Below are positions 1 through 11,945 of a stretch of 64,000 nucleotides of DNA, in pieces. A program made the translations under genes and the position numbers. The notes under the pieces were generated by a model, which saw only the letters and a program-made list of their open reading frames with translations, ran no database searches and was not told the DNA's origin. Each line of letters starts with the position of its first letter. Positions within the stretch are counted from its first letter, which is position 1. The DNA comes from Trissonchulus latispiculum (taxonomy: Eukaryota > Nematoda > Enoplea > Enoplida > Ironidae). The stretch spans positions 41,528-105,527 of the forward strand of contig JASAND010013500.1 of NCBI GenBank assembly GCA_030248195.1, given 5' to 3'.

Positions 1-373
1 AGAAGTATAGCTGAACCTGAGTGATCGTATATCAATGTCATTTCACATTCAGAAACCAATCAAGTAAGCAACAGAATGAAGAAAGTTCCTTTCTTGTTCC
101 TCAATACCGAACAGACCACATGGTTTGTTTTTCTCATGGTGAATCATGTCTAAAAACTGTTCAGCGCAATTGACACTGGGAACATTTCCGTGAATAATTA
201 AAAGGATTGTTATACTTGGCTCCTAAAACGATTCAAATTACAGGAAGTAAATGGGCTACTACTACAAATTTATTATTATTTGCTTTAGTGTTCGTCATGA
301 GCATGTAATATATATCAGGGTGACAAGTACTCCACCAAAGCCTTCTTTCAAATTATGTTTTCTCAAGCACCGT

Positions 374-1339
374 CTAACTAGTACCGGTTGTTCCAATCTT
401 GGATTTCCAAAACAAAACAGACTTCACACTCTCACGAATCTCCGTGCTTTTCACAACATAGATAAAGATGTTATTTCCAGAATTCACATTTACCATTAAC
501 CAATAAAATTGTCCGTAAATAAGCAGAAAGGTGCTGACGGGCCCAGTCCCAAACATAGCTATGCACATTAAAGCTAGCGGTGTTACGTAGAATACCATCG
601 TAAATCCGATAACCCAAGATAAGGTTTTAGTTATTTTTGCTTGTCTTTTCAGCTGAATAGCTAAAAGTTCTGGTAAATTTTGCTTTGTCTGCCTCCGGAC
701 AGCGACTACTGCTGCCAAGTAGATTACCACAGATGTTGCTGCTAGCGTTAGTTGATATGCCCAAAACGAACGATTTATTATCGGCGGAGCTATCAGGCCA
801 AATAAACACCTCTGGTCCATTATCTTTCCTTGAACTGGGAATCTTACCATTACAAAAATACTGATTAGGTATAAAGTGATGCTCAACATATACGATAGAA
901 TAATTACGATTTTCCACTTCTCTATGGAAAATGCCGCATAAAGGCGAACGGAGATACAGGCAAGCAGTCGATCCAAAGAAACTAAGAGCAGCATCAATGG
1001 GATTGAAAATCCGCCCAAACATGTAAAATGTAGCATAGGTCGAAGCAGACACTCAGTGAGAGTCGCTTTGTCTACAATTCTTCCGACTTTTAGGAGCAGA
1101 CTTCGAGCGATGCCATTGAAAAGTTGGTTTAATCCCAGTAGTAAATCGGCGACTGCCAAACCCATGGGTGGTAAAAATTCCTTCTTGGTAAACTTTTTGG
1201 TTCTCACAAAAGCTAGCAAAAGAAGCGAATTTCCCAAGGTTTGTAAAGTTCCTTCTACAAGACAAACAATATTTTCAGCAAAGATTCTATCGAAATTTGG
1301 AATCAGCATAATGCCGTTTACGTCGATAGACACATTCAT
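374..1339 (-). CDS. Srsx-like seven-transmembrane receptor A
   Basis: Predicted G-protein-coupled receptor of 321 residues in one exon, acting in the plasma membrane, probably as a chemosensory or peptide receptor; the ligand cannot be told. Seven hydrophobic segments lie near residues 24-46, 56-78, 98-125, 143-165, 190-214, 238-262 and 270-296. Family marks are G36-N37 in TM1, D65 in TM2, the extracellular cysteine pair C97/C178, D123-R124-L125 ending TM3, W242 and P254 in TM6, and NSGNN...Y294 in TM7. N2-V-S4 is a possible N-glycosylation site. The start is the ATG at 1339, which has a 3' splice-acceptor-like site 21 nt upstream. Its mirror partner is A' (41116-42081); by eye they differ at 12 residues. 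Length and lack of stops suggest a live gene. Assignment to Srsx rather than another rhodopsin-like class is inferred. Confidence 0.9.
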   Translation of the reverse strand: MNVSIDVNGIMLIPNFDRIFAENIVCLVEGTLQTLGNSLLLLAFVRTKKFTKKEFLPPMGLAVADLLLGLNQLFNGIARSLLLKVGRIVDKATLTECLLRPMLHFTCLGGFSIPLMLLLVSLDRLLACISVRLYAAFSIEKWKIVIILSYMLSITLYLISIFVMVRFPVQGKIMDQRCLFGLIAPPIINRSFWAYQLTLAATSVVIYLAAVVAVRRQTKQNLPELLAIQLKRQAKITKTLSWVIGFTMVFYVTPLALMCIAMFGTGPVSTFLLIYGQFYWLMVNVNSGNNIFIYVVKSTEIRESVKSVLFWKSKIGTTGTS

Positions 1340-1360
1340 TTTTTGTTCACAGTTGTCACT

Positions 1361-1375
1361 CTAAAAAGAATAATG
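1361..1375 (-). promoter_or_regulatory. 3' splice or trans-splice acceptor-like site before receptor A
   Basis: On the minus strand a pyrimidine-rich run ends TTCTTTTTAG, followed by AGTGAC and then the ATG of A 21 nt later. The same arrangement precedes A' and E. It fits the acceptor of a 5' UTR intron or a nematode spliced-leader acceptor; the sequence alone does not decide which. Confidence 0.45.
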
Positions 1376-4300
1376 AAAATCCCTTAGTATGTATTCTCGG
1401 CTTTGACATTCTTTTTATCAAGTTCACAAAATAGGAATGCGGATTTTATAAACAGGGAAGTGTTGGTCTGATCGCAATTAGTCAGTTTTGGGAGACTTAA
1501 ATATAGTGTCTGACGGTTCAGAATAAAAAGAAAAGTAAAACACGATTACATAGTTGAATCACTGAGCTTTACCCAAAAAGTTGCTGTTCCCCTCCACATT
1601 AACAAGGGTACCGATGCTTTAGAGTTCCTGTGCCTGTTTTAGCACAAACTTTACCTGCTCCGGTACTCATATATTAACAAAGTTACCGATGCTTGAATGG
1701 TCCTGTATATAAACCAGTTTTCGCACAAATTTTACCTGCTCTTGTACCTTATCTCAAATTTGGGGAGATGGTTCAAGCAGACTACTTGGTATAAAATTTG
1801 CAATCTTGCAGATTTTAAATACATTTAGCACAAAATAAGCAATTTCAAAGCCATTTTAGAACAAAATAGACAGTTTTCGAGATTTTTTGGAAATTGCTTG
1901 AAAATTTAAAAAAGTTTTTGCTATTTTTGGTAAAATTTGCATTAATTTTTAGTTTGACCCGCCTTTCCTAGCACTATTTCCAGTATCTTAGTTCTAATTT
2001 TGCTAACCTTATCTCCAATTTTTGAGGGGTCCCGTATCCCCATACTCCCCTTTGTTAAAGTGTGGTTCCCCTGCTTGGAAAGGTACGGGGGGAAAAGAGT
2101 TCTCCTTATACTCGTTGCCCGTTACATAGAGCAGCGGGATGCAAACAACAAAGAATCAAGCTTCAGGACAAAAGACAGGAACGGTAAGAAGAAAGCAGTA
2201 TTCCACCATGGAGTAGCAGACTCTCGTGTATTCATTCTTGTTAAGAAATGATATAAAGAAGAGCATCCAAGAGTTTCAGCTTACATTTGCAATGAAACTA
2301 ACTAGCAATTCTAGATCGTTCTCTAAACATAGGGATATTGTGCACAAAGGAAGACAGAGGAAGACGTCAGAATTCATAAGTACTGTGTACCCAATTGTTT
2401 AAAAGTTTTTTACACAACACGGAATGATCTGAAGTTCTATTAAATAATCTGAATTTGACAAAAAACCAGGTGTGAAATCTGATCAGGTGATCTATCTTAC
2501 ATTCTTTGCTGAAGAAAGACTTAATGACTGGCGTATAAAAATTAATAAAGCCAAGAATTTTTCAATTGTATAATCGCATGGAAAAGAATTGAACTCGACA
2601 ACTATGAACTATTTTTGAGACGAAACAAATAGTGCCCATTTGTGTCGGAATCTTCTCGTTGCAGTTCAAGATAAAAAATGAATTTTTGAAAAAGATCTTG
2701 AGTTAAGCAGTATGAATTGATGAATCGACCACCAATCAATTACTGAATGTTAGTCTTCTGACAGTGAATGCATTTTGCGCCGTAATCTAGAACTATAGGC
2801 ACATGTTTGAGAGGCTCCTATACTTTCAAGTCATCACAGTTCTTCAACAAATGATTGTGCCAAAAGTATTCAACTGTGTAGGGTCAGCATTGTGTCTTGG
2901 AGCTGATAACCTTGCATTATGTCGCTTCTCTGTACCATTTCTGCACGCAGTGTTGGTCTTATTAGTAAGTAAGATCGTTTAGTTGTTCAATTTCTGATAG
3001 TTTGATAGGATTTGTAAACTTGTTACAGTGAAACGATGTTGTCTTGTGTTTAGAAAGCACGTTTTAGGATGAACCAGAAACAGAATTGAAAATCAGTTTT
3101 TTATTGAAAAATAGGTTCTTTATATTTTGAAATAGCAGGCATGCACTTTCTACAAAGAAATACAGAAGATATTCTGATATAATGATATAATAATTATTGA
3201 AATTATTCCGTTTGAACTCTATCCTATAATTTGGTAATTTAGCTGAAGGAATAATGTAATTCATATTCATTCATTTCATTCATTCATTTCATTTCGTTTT
3301 TATCCTCAATTCATTCCTAATATAATCTTATGAACTGACATGTTCCTCTTGGAAATTACAACCGTTTCCTAATTCCGGAATCTCTGTAAAATAGCTTGAA
3401 ATCTTGCCTGTGCTTTCTTTTTGGCTAAAATTATTGACACGGGCAACGTTAGTTTTAGCACGAAATAAAAAATAAAAGGCATACAGAAGCATACACGTCT
3501 ACATAGGAATATAGGATAGTCTTGATGTACTCTATACTGTAATAAATAGTTATGTAATTATTGTAATTATTTAGTTTTGACTATCCTATAATTTGGCAAT
3601 TTAGCTGATTATTTTTCAAGAAAAGCTACTGTGCCTACTGCAATAATATTCATTTAATAATTAAGACACTTTTTATGCTATTTTATGATTATAATTAAAA
3701 CCTACTGCAATAATAGTATTTTATGAAATGACATTTTCCGTCTTGGACTTTAACACCAGTTTAGCTACGAAACCTCTGTAAAATAACCTGAAATCTTGCA
3801 TCCTGTTTCGTTTTAGTAAATCAATGAAAAAGTATTAGCATGAATGAGCTGACTATTTTCGAATGAAATGAATTTTAAAACTAAAAATAATCATTGAATC
3901 ACTGAATCTTTCCACAAGGTTTATATCGGGCATAACCAAGTACGATAGTTAAATGTAGAAAATCAAGTCAAAAGATTGTTTGCGCATAATAAGGAAAATG
4001 AATTTGGCACTGAGTTGACGATTGTTTCGTTTGTCAATTGAACTCTGCAAAGAGTCTTCTAATTCTCTGAGACGTCACTGGGAAATTTAATTGGGTCCCC
4101 GAGAAAGACAAAAGTAAAAAATATTTTCCAGTTTTCTATTTTAGAAGCAGCGGCTGCAAGCCTAATTTAAATTGAACTAAACTCGCACGCCCGATTGCGG
4201 AGCGAAAATGTCTTTGATTTTCAAAGATTCGTAGATGTTTAACCTGCTGGGAAATATAACAAAGAAAAGAATAAGTATTAGAAAATAGTTATATACTTCA

Positions 4301-4382
4301 CTCCTAATAGTGTTCTGCAGCACAATTATGCAGGGCATAAAATTTAGCCAAAACTGAGACAACAATGGGAATGCATTATTTG
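1376..4382. other. Intergenic, receptor A to B
   Basis: No convincing gene. AT-rich DNA mirrored at 38035-41080. It includes a left-arm-only tandem duplication at about 1596-1747, an AT-rich stretch of short T runs at about 1800-1950, and an ATTC-rich simple repeat at about 3266-3300. The 83-codon frame at 2000-2251 is not preserved as an open frame in the mirror region and is taken as chance. Confidence 0.7.
1596..1747. repeat. Two-copy tandem repeat, single copy in the other arm
   Basis: Two diverged copies of a ~75-bp unit, each running from ATTAACAA through ACCGATGCTT to TTTACCTGCTC. The mirror region near 40735-40805 has one unit. It begins like the first left copy and ends like the second, as expected if unequal recombination collapsed two copies into one. 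Confidence 0.6.
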
Positions 4383-5342
4383 TTAATTCACTGCACAAGT
4401 GGTGCTGATGATTCCAGTAGCTTTACAAAATAACACAGTGCGCAGACTTTCTCGGACCTCCCGGCTTTTCACCACATAAATGAAAATGTTATTGCCAGAA
4501 TTCAGATTTATTAAAATCCAGCAGAACTGCCCATAGGTAACTAGAAATGATTTCGCCGGCTCAATCTCAAACATTATTAAGCACAGTAAAGCTAATGGTA
4601 TTATGTAAAAGACAACGGTAAATCCGATGACCCATGACAAAGTTTTTGTTATTTTAGCTTGCCTCTGCAATTGAATGGCTAAAAGTTCTGATAAATTTTG
4701 CATCTTTTGCATTCGAACCGCCAAAATAGCCACCAAATATAGTGCCAACGAAATCAATCCTAAAATTAGTTGATAAGCCCAAAATATACGATTGATGATC
4801 GGTGGAACAATAAACCCTAAGGCACACCTTTGATCCATTCTCATGCCAGGGACTGGAAATTTGATCATAATAACTATGGAAATTAGATAAAAGCCAATAC
4901 ACAGCATATAAGAGAATATTATCACGATTCGCCATTTGTCGATTGAAAAAGCTGAGTATAGCCGAATGGAGACGCACGCAAGCAATCGATCCAGCGAAAT
5001 TAGAGTCAACATTAGTGGAACAGAAAGTCCGCCCAGAATAGTGAAGTGAATCATGGGTCGCAGCAAGCATTCAGCTAATGTTGCTTTATCCAGAATTCGC
5101 CCCGTTTCCAGAAGTAAACTCCGGAATAGACCATTGCAAAGCTGATTTAATCCTAGTAGTAAATCGGCGATGGCCAATCCCATTGGCGGTATATATTCTT
5201 TCCTGGTAAACTTTTTGCACCTTACAAATGCTAGCAAAAGAAGCAAATTTCCGATCACTTGCAAAATTCCTTCTATCGCGAAAAGAACATTTTCTACTCG
5301 GATTCTGTCTAAATATGGCACAGAATCTGTGCTATTAGCCAT
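4383..5342 (-). CDS. Srsx-like seven-transmembrane receptor B
   Basis: Predicted plasma-membrane GPCR of 319 residues with the same seven-segment plan as A. It belongs to a second subgroup (with C, C', B' and G) marked by GFIVPP after the second-loop cysteine and FEIEPAKSFLV before TM7. GN in TM1, D in TM2, DRL at the end of TM3, WVIGFT in TM6 and NSGNN...Y in TM7 are all present. I start it at the ATG of MANSTDS, shared with B' and C; an ATG five codons upstream (5357) is also possible but is not conserved in B'. By eye it differs from B' at 22 residues, the most diverged of the mirrored pairs, with one charge change at the end of TM5 (AVRMQ against AVRRQ). Probably functional; ligand unknown. 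Confidence 0.88.
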   Translation of the reverse strand: MANSTDSVPYLDRIRVENVLFAIEGILQVIGNLLLLLAFVRCKKFTRKEYIPPMGLAIADLLLGLNQLCNGLFRSLLLETGRILDKATLAECLLRPMIHFTILGGLSVPLMLTLISLDRLLACVSIRLYSAFSIDKWRIVIIFSYMLCIGFYLISIVIMIKFPVPGMRMDQRCALGFIVPPIINRIFWAYQLILGLISLALYLVAILAVRMQKMQNLSELLAIQLQRQAKITKTLSWVIGFTVVFYIIPLALLCLIMFEIEPAKSFLVTYGQFCWILINLNSGNNIFIYVVKSREVRESLRTVLFCKATGIISTTCAVN

Positions 5343-7618
5343 TGGAGTAGTGGTCATACGCTGTGAGCAAAGTGTTCCCTCCCAGGAAGTACTCTTATTT
5401 TCTTTAGTCTCTTCTGTTTATTTAAACAATAACACTAACAAGCCATCCTTGACTATCAAATTGTTAGCTGCTTCTTCTCATGAAAGGTGTTTGGATTGTT
5501 AAAGATAAAAGTGCTTTAATGGAAAAATGGATCAGCTAGGGAGATTGCATCCCTTGCTTGTGAGAAAGTAGCCTTTTACAAAGACACGTGTTTGTTTCTT
5601 TAGTTTTAAAATTCATAGAGCTTGTTTAGCTTCATTAATATGCAGAAAACAGGGAACCAAAGTTAGATCTTCTAAAAGAGAAAATTTTAACTGTATAGAG
5701 GTTTTATTGCTTTTGCCATTTAGTTCTAAGGACGATGTGACCACCGGTGGGTCACAGAAAAGACTGAAAAGTACCTAACACTTCAGGGCACATTCCACAC
5801 GGACAGCGCATGAATTTTTTTGGTTTGCGCGACAGACAGAAACGTGAAACATGTATACTTATATTCATTTGTGACCCATGGGTGGGTCACGCGACTGAGC
5901 GGAAAGTAAGCTGTGCTCCCACTGATGGGTCGCGTGTTAAGGAATCTGAAAGCATAATGGTCTGTAATTATTGCTTAGAACGCATTTATGTTTCACAAGA
6001 GGCGCAACGGCGGTCACAGATTCGTAGCGACTGTAAAAACTTAACTTGGACGATAGCATCAAATGGTTTGCTGTTGACATACACAAGGGAATAGAAACGA
6101 TGTTCAGTTAACTGTTATGTAAGTGCAAAATGTCAGCAGCAAAATGCTAGGCGTCCTTAAAGCTAAGTAAACAAACCTCATTAAAACTCTAATCTCTTAG
6201 GTTGCTTAATTGCCAAACAGGGTCTTTGAATGAGTGGTAGTCGTGGACGGGACACCCATAAATCAGATCCTGGGAAAGCGACCTATCGGAACAGACCCTA
6301 GTGAAATGGTCCCCACCGTATAGCTAACCCTTCAGTGCAGTAGGAAATATAAACGTAGACCTTTCTTAATTTTAATGAGCCATTTTCCAAGTGGATAGAG
6401 GTTGGTATTTGCAGAAACATTTCCTCCGAAACAATAACGTCTGTTCTGGAAAGGATTTGGGCTCGTCCTGGATTCCCATGGATCCTGTTTTAGATGCGCC
6501 AGTCATCAAGTCAAAACCCGACTACGAGAAAAAGCACCAACCTCAAGCTTACCCCACGTTACTTTATGCAAGCGACCCAACAGAATAGTAAATAGTACTG
6601 CAGGCTAAATGTTACAACGACAGTGTAACGTAGCTATCACAAATAATTCAGCTCGTTATAGCAACATTCCTCACGAATTAACTGTTCAGATCCCTACAGT
6701 ACCTCTGTAGGTAAGTGAGCACTTTTGAACAGTTCTGGTTAACGGCAAATAATTGACATTTCGAAATGTATGAAGAAAGTTTTGAGTTGTCGTTTTAGTG
6801 ATAAGCATACATTAATACAGGGACGGAACCTGGGAGGCGGCTTGTCCCAAAAACGTTTTGGTGATGTTTTTAGAATGAGCATTAATTAGAACTTTTCAAT
6901 AAATTAAGGTTAATAGTTATAAAAACTCAGCCATTATTAAAAAATTTCTCCAAAAGGATAAAGAATTTAAAAATTAAAATTTTTATCAAATTTCATGGGA
7001 ACTAACATTTTCCTTATCCTTTGCCTCTGACGGCGGCAGGGCTTGTACCTTGTTCGTCCTTTGATCCTATACTCCCGCGTTAATCTATGACGTCTCCGAA
7101 TTATTCTGAAAGGTAGGTGATCATGTAACCACAAGGTTCCATTTGTACGAAAAGAATATTTTAAGCAAGGCAGTTCATGATATTTCCACAGAAAGAGGTT
7201 TACACGTAATTACTGCAAAATAGAAAAATATGGAATACACGGAAACTGGTTTCAGCCATGCCTCCTAATAGACTTCAAGGAACCATAAACCAGACTTATT
7301 TCACAGTTTTTTGACAGAGAGGAAGATTTGCCACAAAGAATTAATGAGAGACCAAGGCCCCTGGCAAACATTGCTGAGATGACACGTTTTACTTGAACAG
7401 CTTCAAGATTCCGAGGGCAATACAAGACACAGTCCATGCACTGGTGGATAATTCATCTACCTATCTTGACACCTGCACTTTTTTCTTCAGCTGGATAGAC
7501 AGACCCTTTACAGCTCTTCAACTCCATTAGCACTTTACGTTATGCATTTAATCTGCACCATTGATCACATAGCTTTGACTAACTCTGGGAAGTACGAAAG
7601 CGACGAGAGTGTCATTTG
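5343..7618. other. Intergenic, receptor B to C
   Basis: No gene supported. Contains several copies of a short palindromic motif built on GACCCACC/GGTGGGTC (near 5738, 5875 and 5925), also present in the mirror region at 36480-36690. The open frames at 5810-6094 and 6391-6588 look like chance frames: they lack family signal, and the mirror region has different frames. Confidence 0.6.
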
Positions 7619-8578
7619 TTATTTTTCTGCTACAGTAGAGCTGACGAAACTGTAAGGTTTACAATGTAACACAGACAGCAGACTTTCTCGGACCTCCCGG
7701 ATATTTGCCACATAAATAAAAATGTTGTTTCCAGAATTCAGATTCATTAGAACCCAGCAGAACTGTCCATACCTAACCAGAAATGATTTGGCTGGCTCAA
7801 TTTCAAACATTATTAAGCAGAGTAAAGCTAGAGGTATTATATAAAAGAAAACCGTAAATCCGATGACCCACGACAAAGTTTTTGTTATTTTAGCTTGCCT
7901 GCGCAATTGTATAATCAAAAGCTCAGACAAATTATTCATCTTTTGTCTTCGAACCATCAAGACAGCAACTAAATACACAACCAAAGAAATTGTTCCAAGA
8001 ATCAATTGATACCCCCAATATAAACGATTAATTATTGGTGGAACAATAAACCCCAAGGCGCATCTCTGATCCATTCTCATGCCAGGAACTGGAAATTTTA
8101 CCATAACAACAATAGAAAATAGGTGCAAGCCAATGCACAGTATATATGAGGATATGACCACAAATCGCCATTTTTCGATTGAAAATGCGAAGTAAAGGCG
8201 AATTGAGGCACACGCAAGCAATCGATCTAGCGAAATTAAAGTCAACATTAGCGGGACTGAAAATCCACCCAGTAGTGTGAAATGAATCATGGGTCGCATC
8301 AAGCATTCAGCCAACGTAGCTTCCTCCAGCAGTCGTCCTATTTCCAGCAGAAAGCTCCGGAATAGACCATTGCAAATCTGGTTTAATCCCAATAGAAGAT
8401 CGGCTACAGCTAAGCCGATTAGGGGTATATACTCTTTTTTGGTGAAGTTCCTGCTTTTTATGAAGGCTGACAGAAGAAGTAAGTTTCCGATAACCTGTAC
8501 AATTCCTTCTACAGCAAAGAAAGCATTTTCAGCACGAATTCTATCTTGATTTGGCATAGAATCTGTGCTGTTAGCCAT
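7619..8578 (-). CDS. Srsx-like seven-transmembrane receptor C
   Basis: Predicted GPCR of 319 residues, same subgroup as B (MANSTDS start, MRMDQRC in the second extracellular loop, FEIEPAKSFLV before TM7). All core marks are present: GN in TM1, D in TM2, DRL after TM3, the TM6 tryptophan and proline, and NSGNN...Y in TM7. The upstream in-frame TTG at 8596 is not credible, so the start is the ATG at 8578. In the right arm only the last ~63 codons of its partner survive (33602-33792), because the rest was lost at the LTR-element junction. C is therefore the only complete copy in the window. Its C-tail differs from the usual form (ANIREVRES instead of VKSREVRES). Confidence 0.88.
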   Translation of the reverse strand: MANSTDSMPNQDRIRAENAFFAVEGIVQVIGNLLLLSAFIKSRNFTKKEYIPLIGLAVADLLLGLNQICNGLFRSFLLEIGRLLEEATLAECLMRPMIHFTLLGGFSVPLMLTLISLDRLLACASIRLYFAFSIEKWRFVVISSYILCIGLHLFSIVVMVKFPVPGMRMDQRCALGFIVPPIINRLYWGYQLILGTISLVVYLVAVLMVRRQKMNNLSELLIIQLRRQAKITKTLSWVIGFTVFFYIIPLALLCLIMFEIEPAKSFLVRYGQFCWVLMNLNSGNNIFIYVANIREVRESLLSVLHCKPYSFVSSTVAEK

Positions 8579-9662
8579 TGCAGCAAATGTGAGCAAATTG
8601 TTGGCTGCTGTTCATCTGAAGTAGAGGTCTCTGCTTTCCCTTTGTCTCTTCTGTTTGTTTAAAGATAATACAAAGAAGCCAACCTTTTACTACACCGACT
8701 GTTTTCTTTCAATGTTTGTTGCTTTGTTTGCTAAAAGGAAGAAACCACTTTAGCATAATTATTTCCTGGTAGACGCGATATTTCCATACCTAACCTTATC
8801 ATTCACGATGAACTATACAGAAGAGAATACTAAAGTTGCTGTCACACTTTTACAAAAAACGAAAAGTCCAAGAAACATAAAATCCTGAGCTTGATTTTAT
8901 TGATTTTTCTGGTATAACAGCAAGCATTAAGATTTTCTTAGTTTAGTTTTAAACTACAAGTTTTTTAAGAAAACGGTAATTTAAGTTTATCACTTTAGTT
9001 TACGCTTTTAACAAGCTTCATTGTATCACAAAATGTTTTTCGACGACAATATCAGAGATAACATTATTCCTTAGCATACCACAACACAAAATAACATTAA
9101 GTAATATTAATATAACATAACAAACATCACATATCTTAACTCAGCGTAGCATAACTAACACAACTTAACTTAGCATAACTTAACTCATACTTTTGGCCAA
9201 ACAATAAAAATAAACTTTTAAAAAAACAATGGCTTAGCTGCACCTAAACTCCGCTAATGCTGACTACCACTATCCGTATCTGCTCGGACCAAGGTCCTTA
9301 ATAGTATCAGTATCGAATGTGTGATTACATTCCGCGTAGTGGATACACCTTAGGTAAGCTTAACCATTACAAAACCTGAGGCTGGTGCGAAAACCTGTTA
9401 AACACTTGAAACCACATATACATATTACTGCGAACAAAAATACATTAAAGCACTACGGAATGTGCTAATTTTAGTTTTGGTAAGGAAAGGTAAAGAAAAA
9501 CTAACCTTGCTGTAAACTTCATTTAAGGCAATGCACGGTGAAGACATGCTGGCTTACATTACATGTCAATCAAACTAAGTGCTGCCTTAGGGGTTTAATG
9601 CAAAGGATTCAAGGGTAAAACTTTGAAACAGTGAATTACTTTGATTTCATTATCTTAACTTA
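8579..9662. other. Intergenic; most of it missing from the other arm
   Basis: No gene seen. AT-rich, with short irregular repeats of TTAACTTAGCATAAC type near 9120-9190. Bases 7810-9300 have no counterpart in the right arm, where the mirror alignment jumps from 23944 to 33602 across the LTR element. Confidence 0.65.
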
Positions 9663-9887
9663 GGAATTTTACGTATTTGTCACAGTCTTTGCTTTGGAAA
9701 CCCAGCTTTTCGTAAATATATGTGGTGGCTTCAGGAATTTTTACGTATTTGTCACAGTCTTTGTTTTGGAAAACCAGCTTTTCGTAAATATATGTGGTGG
9801 CTTCAGGAATCTTTACGTATTTGTCACAGTCTTTGCTTTGGAAATCCAGCTTTTCGTAAATATATGTGGTGGCTTCAGGAATTTTTA
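9663..9887 (+). repeat. 72-bp minisatellite, left part
   Basis: About three copies of a 72-bp unit containing TACGTATTTGTCACAGTC, CCAGCTTTTCGTAAATATAT and GTGGTGGCTTCAGGAAT. It is one half of an array that is split in this arm by 9888-11665 but continuous (about five copies) in the right arm at 23221-23576. Because 72 is a multiple of three, the array stays open in two frames, but those frames lack a good start and are not taken as coding. Confidence 0.9.
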
Positions 9888-11665
9888 TTCCTCTAGAGCG
9901 GAATACCTAATATGGGAAAAGTATATGTTTTGTATGTAATTCCATGCTTTGCTCAGAAAAGTGCCTATCTTTAACGTGTGCCTAGCTATGCACTATTTTT
10001 TGCTCTCACAATATGCAAATTAGATCTTTCACACAGTGAAATCTCAGTTAGAAGATTGTCACTTCAGAAATCTCCGCAATTCTGCGATAATCGGGCCTGT
10101 TTGCTTGAAAGTAGCATTTTGCTGCTCATATCATGAACTACATTGTCATTGCTTTTGCTGTGTTTCGCTAATTGCTGTTGCAGTATACCAGCATAAACGA
10201 GGTGTCCAATCTCTAACGTTCGAATTAAAAATATACTTGGAGGGCCCCGGTTCCAGTTTTAAGGCATTTTACTTGGACCAGCTAAAGTAACCTAAGTTGA
10301 GAAATATCTTCGGTCAAGAGAGAATCTGATGCTCACAAAAAGAAATCTTAAACTTGATAAAATATATGCGGCTTTCTGTTAAATTAAGGTACCGCACAAA
10401 TTTGCAAAAATAAGCTAAATCTCACACAGACAAAGATGCAATAGAAATCATCGGTAATAAAGGAGTTTTCCTGTTAATTCTGTCATTAGAATGAAATGCC
10501 TACAAATTATATGTGGATTATTGCCTCTGTCCTACTGATTATTTGTTTTTGCATCCATGAATGGATAAGCCAGAAAGCCGTTCGCTGTGCAGTATCGGCT
10601 GGCTCGTTTTAGAAAAACCGCAAATGGCTGTCCGCCGAAATTGTAGACCAGCGTACAGCTGTGACGTATTTTTTATATAAGCCAGTATATACAGTATCCA
10701 TCCACACAACGGAACTTTAAATTCATTCTGAGCAACGGTTCAAAATGGAAAGTGCTGCAAAAATGAATCATGCGCATGATTGCAATAAATCAAAAACTAA
10801 CTTGAATTAAACAAAATAATCTGAAATAATGTGTGATGGTGATTCCTATTGCACAAATAAGTTCGTATTCAATAAATATAGTATTCACTAATAACAAAAA
10901 CGAAAACGCTTGTACATATTTACGATGACGAGAAGAAATTTTTTTAAGAGTGCAACTGCAGTAATGGACTCACAGCAGTTGGTTTACTCACAGGAAAGTC
11001 ATGTGCATTATTACATAAACTCTGCCACCGCTTGATGCGACTGTGCCTCAATTGCTGTGCCCAGTTGGCAGAGAGCGTTCGCCTAGACTGCGAAATGCCG
11101 TGAGTTCGAGTCCGGCCGAATGTTCGCATTTTTCTGAGCTTCGGTGGTACATTTCTTCTTTAGTTCATATTTTCAGGCAGTAAATCCTAAATTTCGTAAA
11201 ATGTGCGGCGCAGAGTCAGGGCTTTCATTCCAAGTTTGCTGCAAATACTTTCTCAACACTTTGATTCTCTTCTCTCTTGAACTTGAGCCGTTGTGGGGCC
11301 GAAATTGCTAATCAAGGAAATTTCAAAATATTTGAGACTATTCGATTTCGATAGCAGCCGTCATTACTGTGCTTGGCTTTTAAGAAAATTAAAAATATTC
11401 CAAGCTCAAAACACAACAACTCTGTTAGCTTAAATATTTAATACTTTAACTTAATAATACTTTAATAACTTTAACTTTACTAATACTTTAATACTCTTGC
11501 TTTATTTTTTACTGTTCCTTACAACAAACACAACATACACAACAAATTTAATTATCTGCCATTCAGGTATGTAGGTTAAAAAAGGTCCCCAAATAATATG
11601 AAAGCAAAATCTTTTCTCAGACAATTCTCTATAAAGGAATTTTGCCCTTTTTGGGCACTACTTGT
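9888..11665. other. 1.78 kb insert within the minisatellite (left arm only)
   Basis: Sequence placed between two blocks of the 72-bp array, absent from the right arm. The boundaries are where the repeat unit stops matching (9887) and resumes (11666). No convincing open frame, no clear terminal inverted repeats and no clear target duplication seen. It carries a tRNA-like segment near 11051-11133. It could be an insertion here or a repeat-mediated deletion in the right arm; the latter would be expected to leave a clean in-register array, as is seen there. Confidence 0.6.
11051..11133 (+). other. tRNA-like segment (pseudo-tRNA or SINE head)
   Basis: Has an A-box-like AGTTGGCAGAGAGCG, a perfect five-base anticodon stem TTCGC/GCGAA around a seven-base loop (anticodon would read AGA), a B-box-like GAGTTCGAGTCC and a T run at 11129-11133 like a Pol III terminator. 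The T-stem pairs poorly and no acceptor stem is evident, so it is a decayed tRNA or tRNA-derived SINE rather than a working tRNA. Confidence 0.4.
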
Positions 11666-11883
11666 TACGTATTTGTCACAGTCTTTGTTTTGGAAAACCA
11701 GCTTTTCGTAAATATATGTGGTGGCTTCAGGAATTTTTACGTATTTGTCACAGTGTTTGCTTTGGAAAACCAGCTTTTCGTAAATATATGTGGTGGCTTC
11801 AGGGATTTTTACGTATTTGTCACAGTCTTTGTTTTGGAAAACCAGCTTTTCGTAAATATATGTGGTGGCTTCAGGAATTTTGC
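11666..11883 (+). repeat. 72-bp minisatellite, right part
   Basis: Three further copies of the same 72-bp unit. The outer flank (reading into GCGAAGGCTTTATATGAG) matches the mirror position at 23190-23220, showing that the two left blocks were once one array. Confidence 0.9.
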
Positions 11884-11945
11884 GAAGGCTTTATATGAGA
11901 TACATATCCACTCATATTTCAGGTCTAGTTCTAAGCCTAATTTAA

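Noticed and set aside
627..1052. 141-codon frame inside receptor A, and similar frames inside A', B, C and E
   Set aside because: Out-of-frame shadows of the receptor genes; the receptor frame has the full seven-helix pattern and conserved motifs.
2000..2251. 83-codon frame as a small gene
   Set aside because: Not kept open in the mirrored region near 40200-40450 and without recognisable features.
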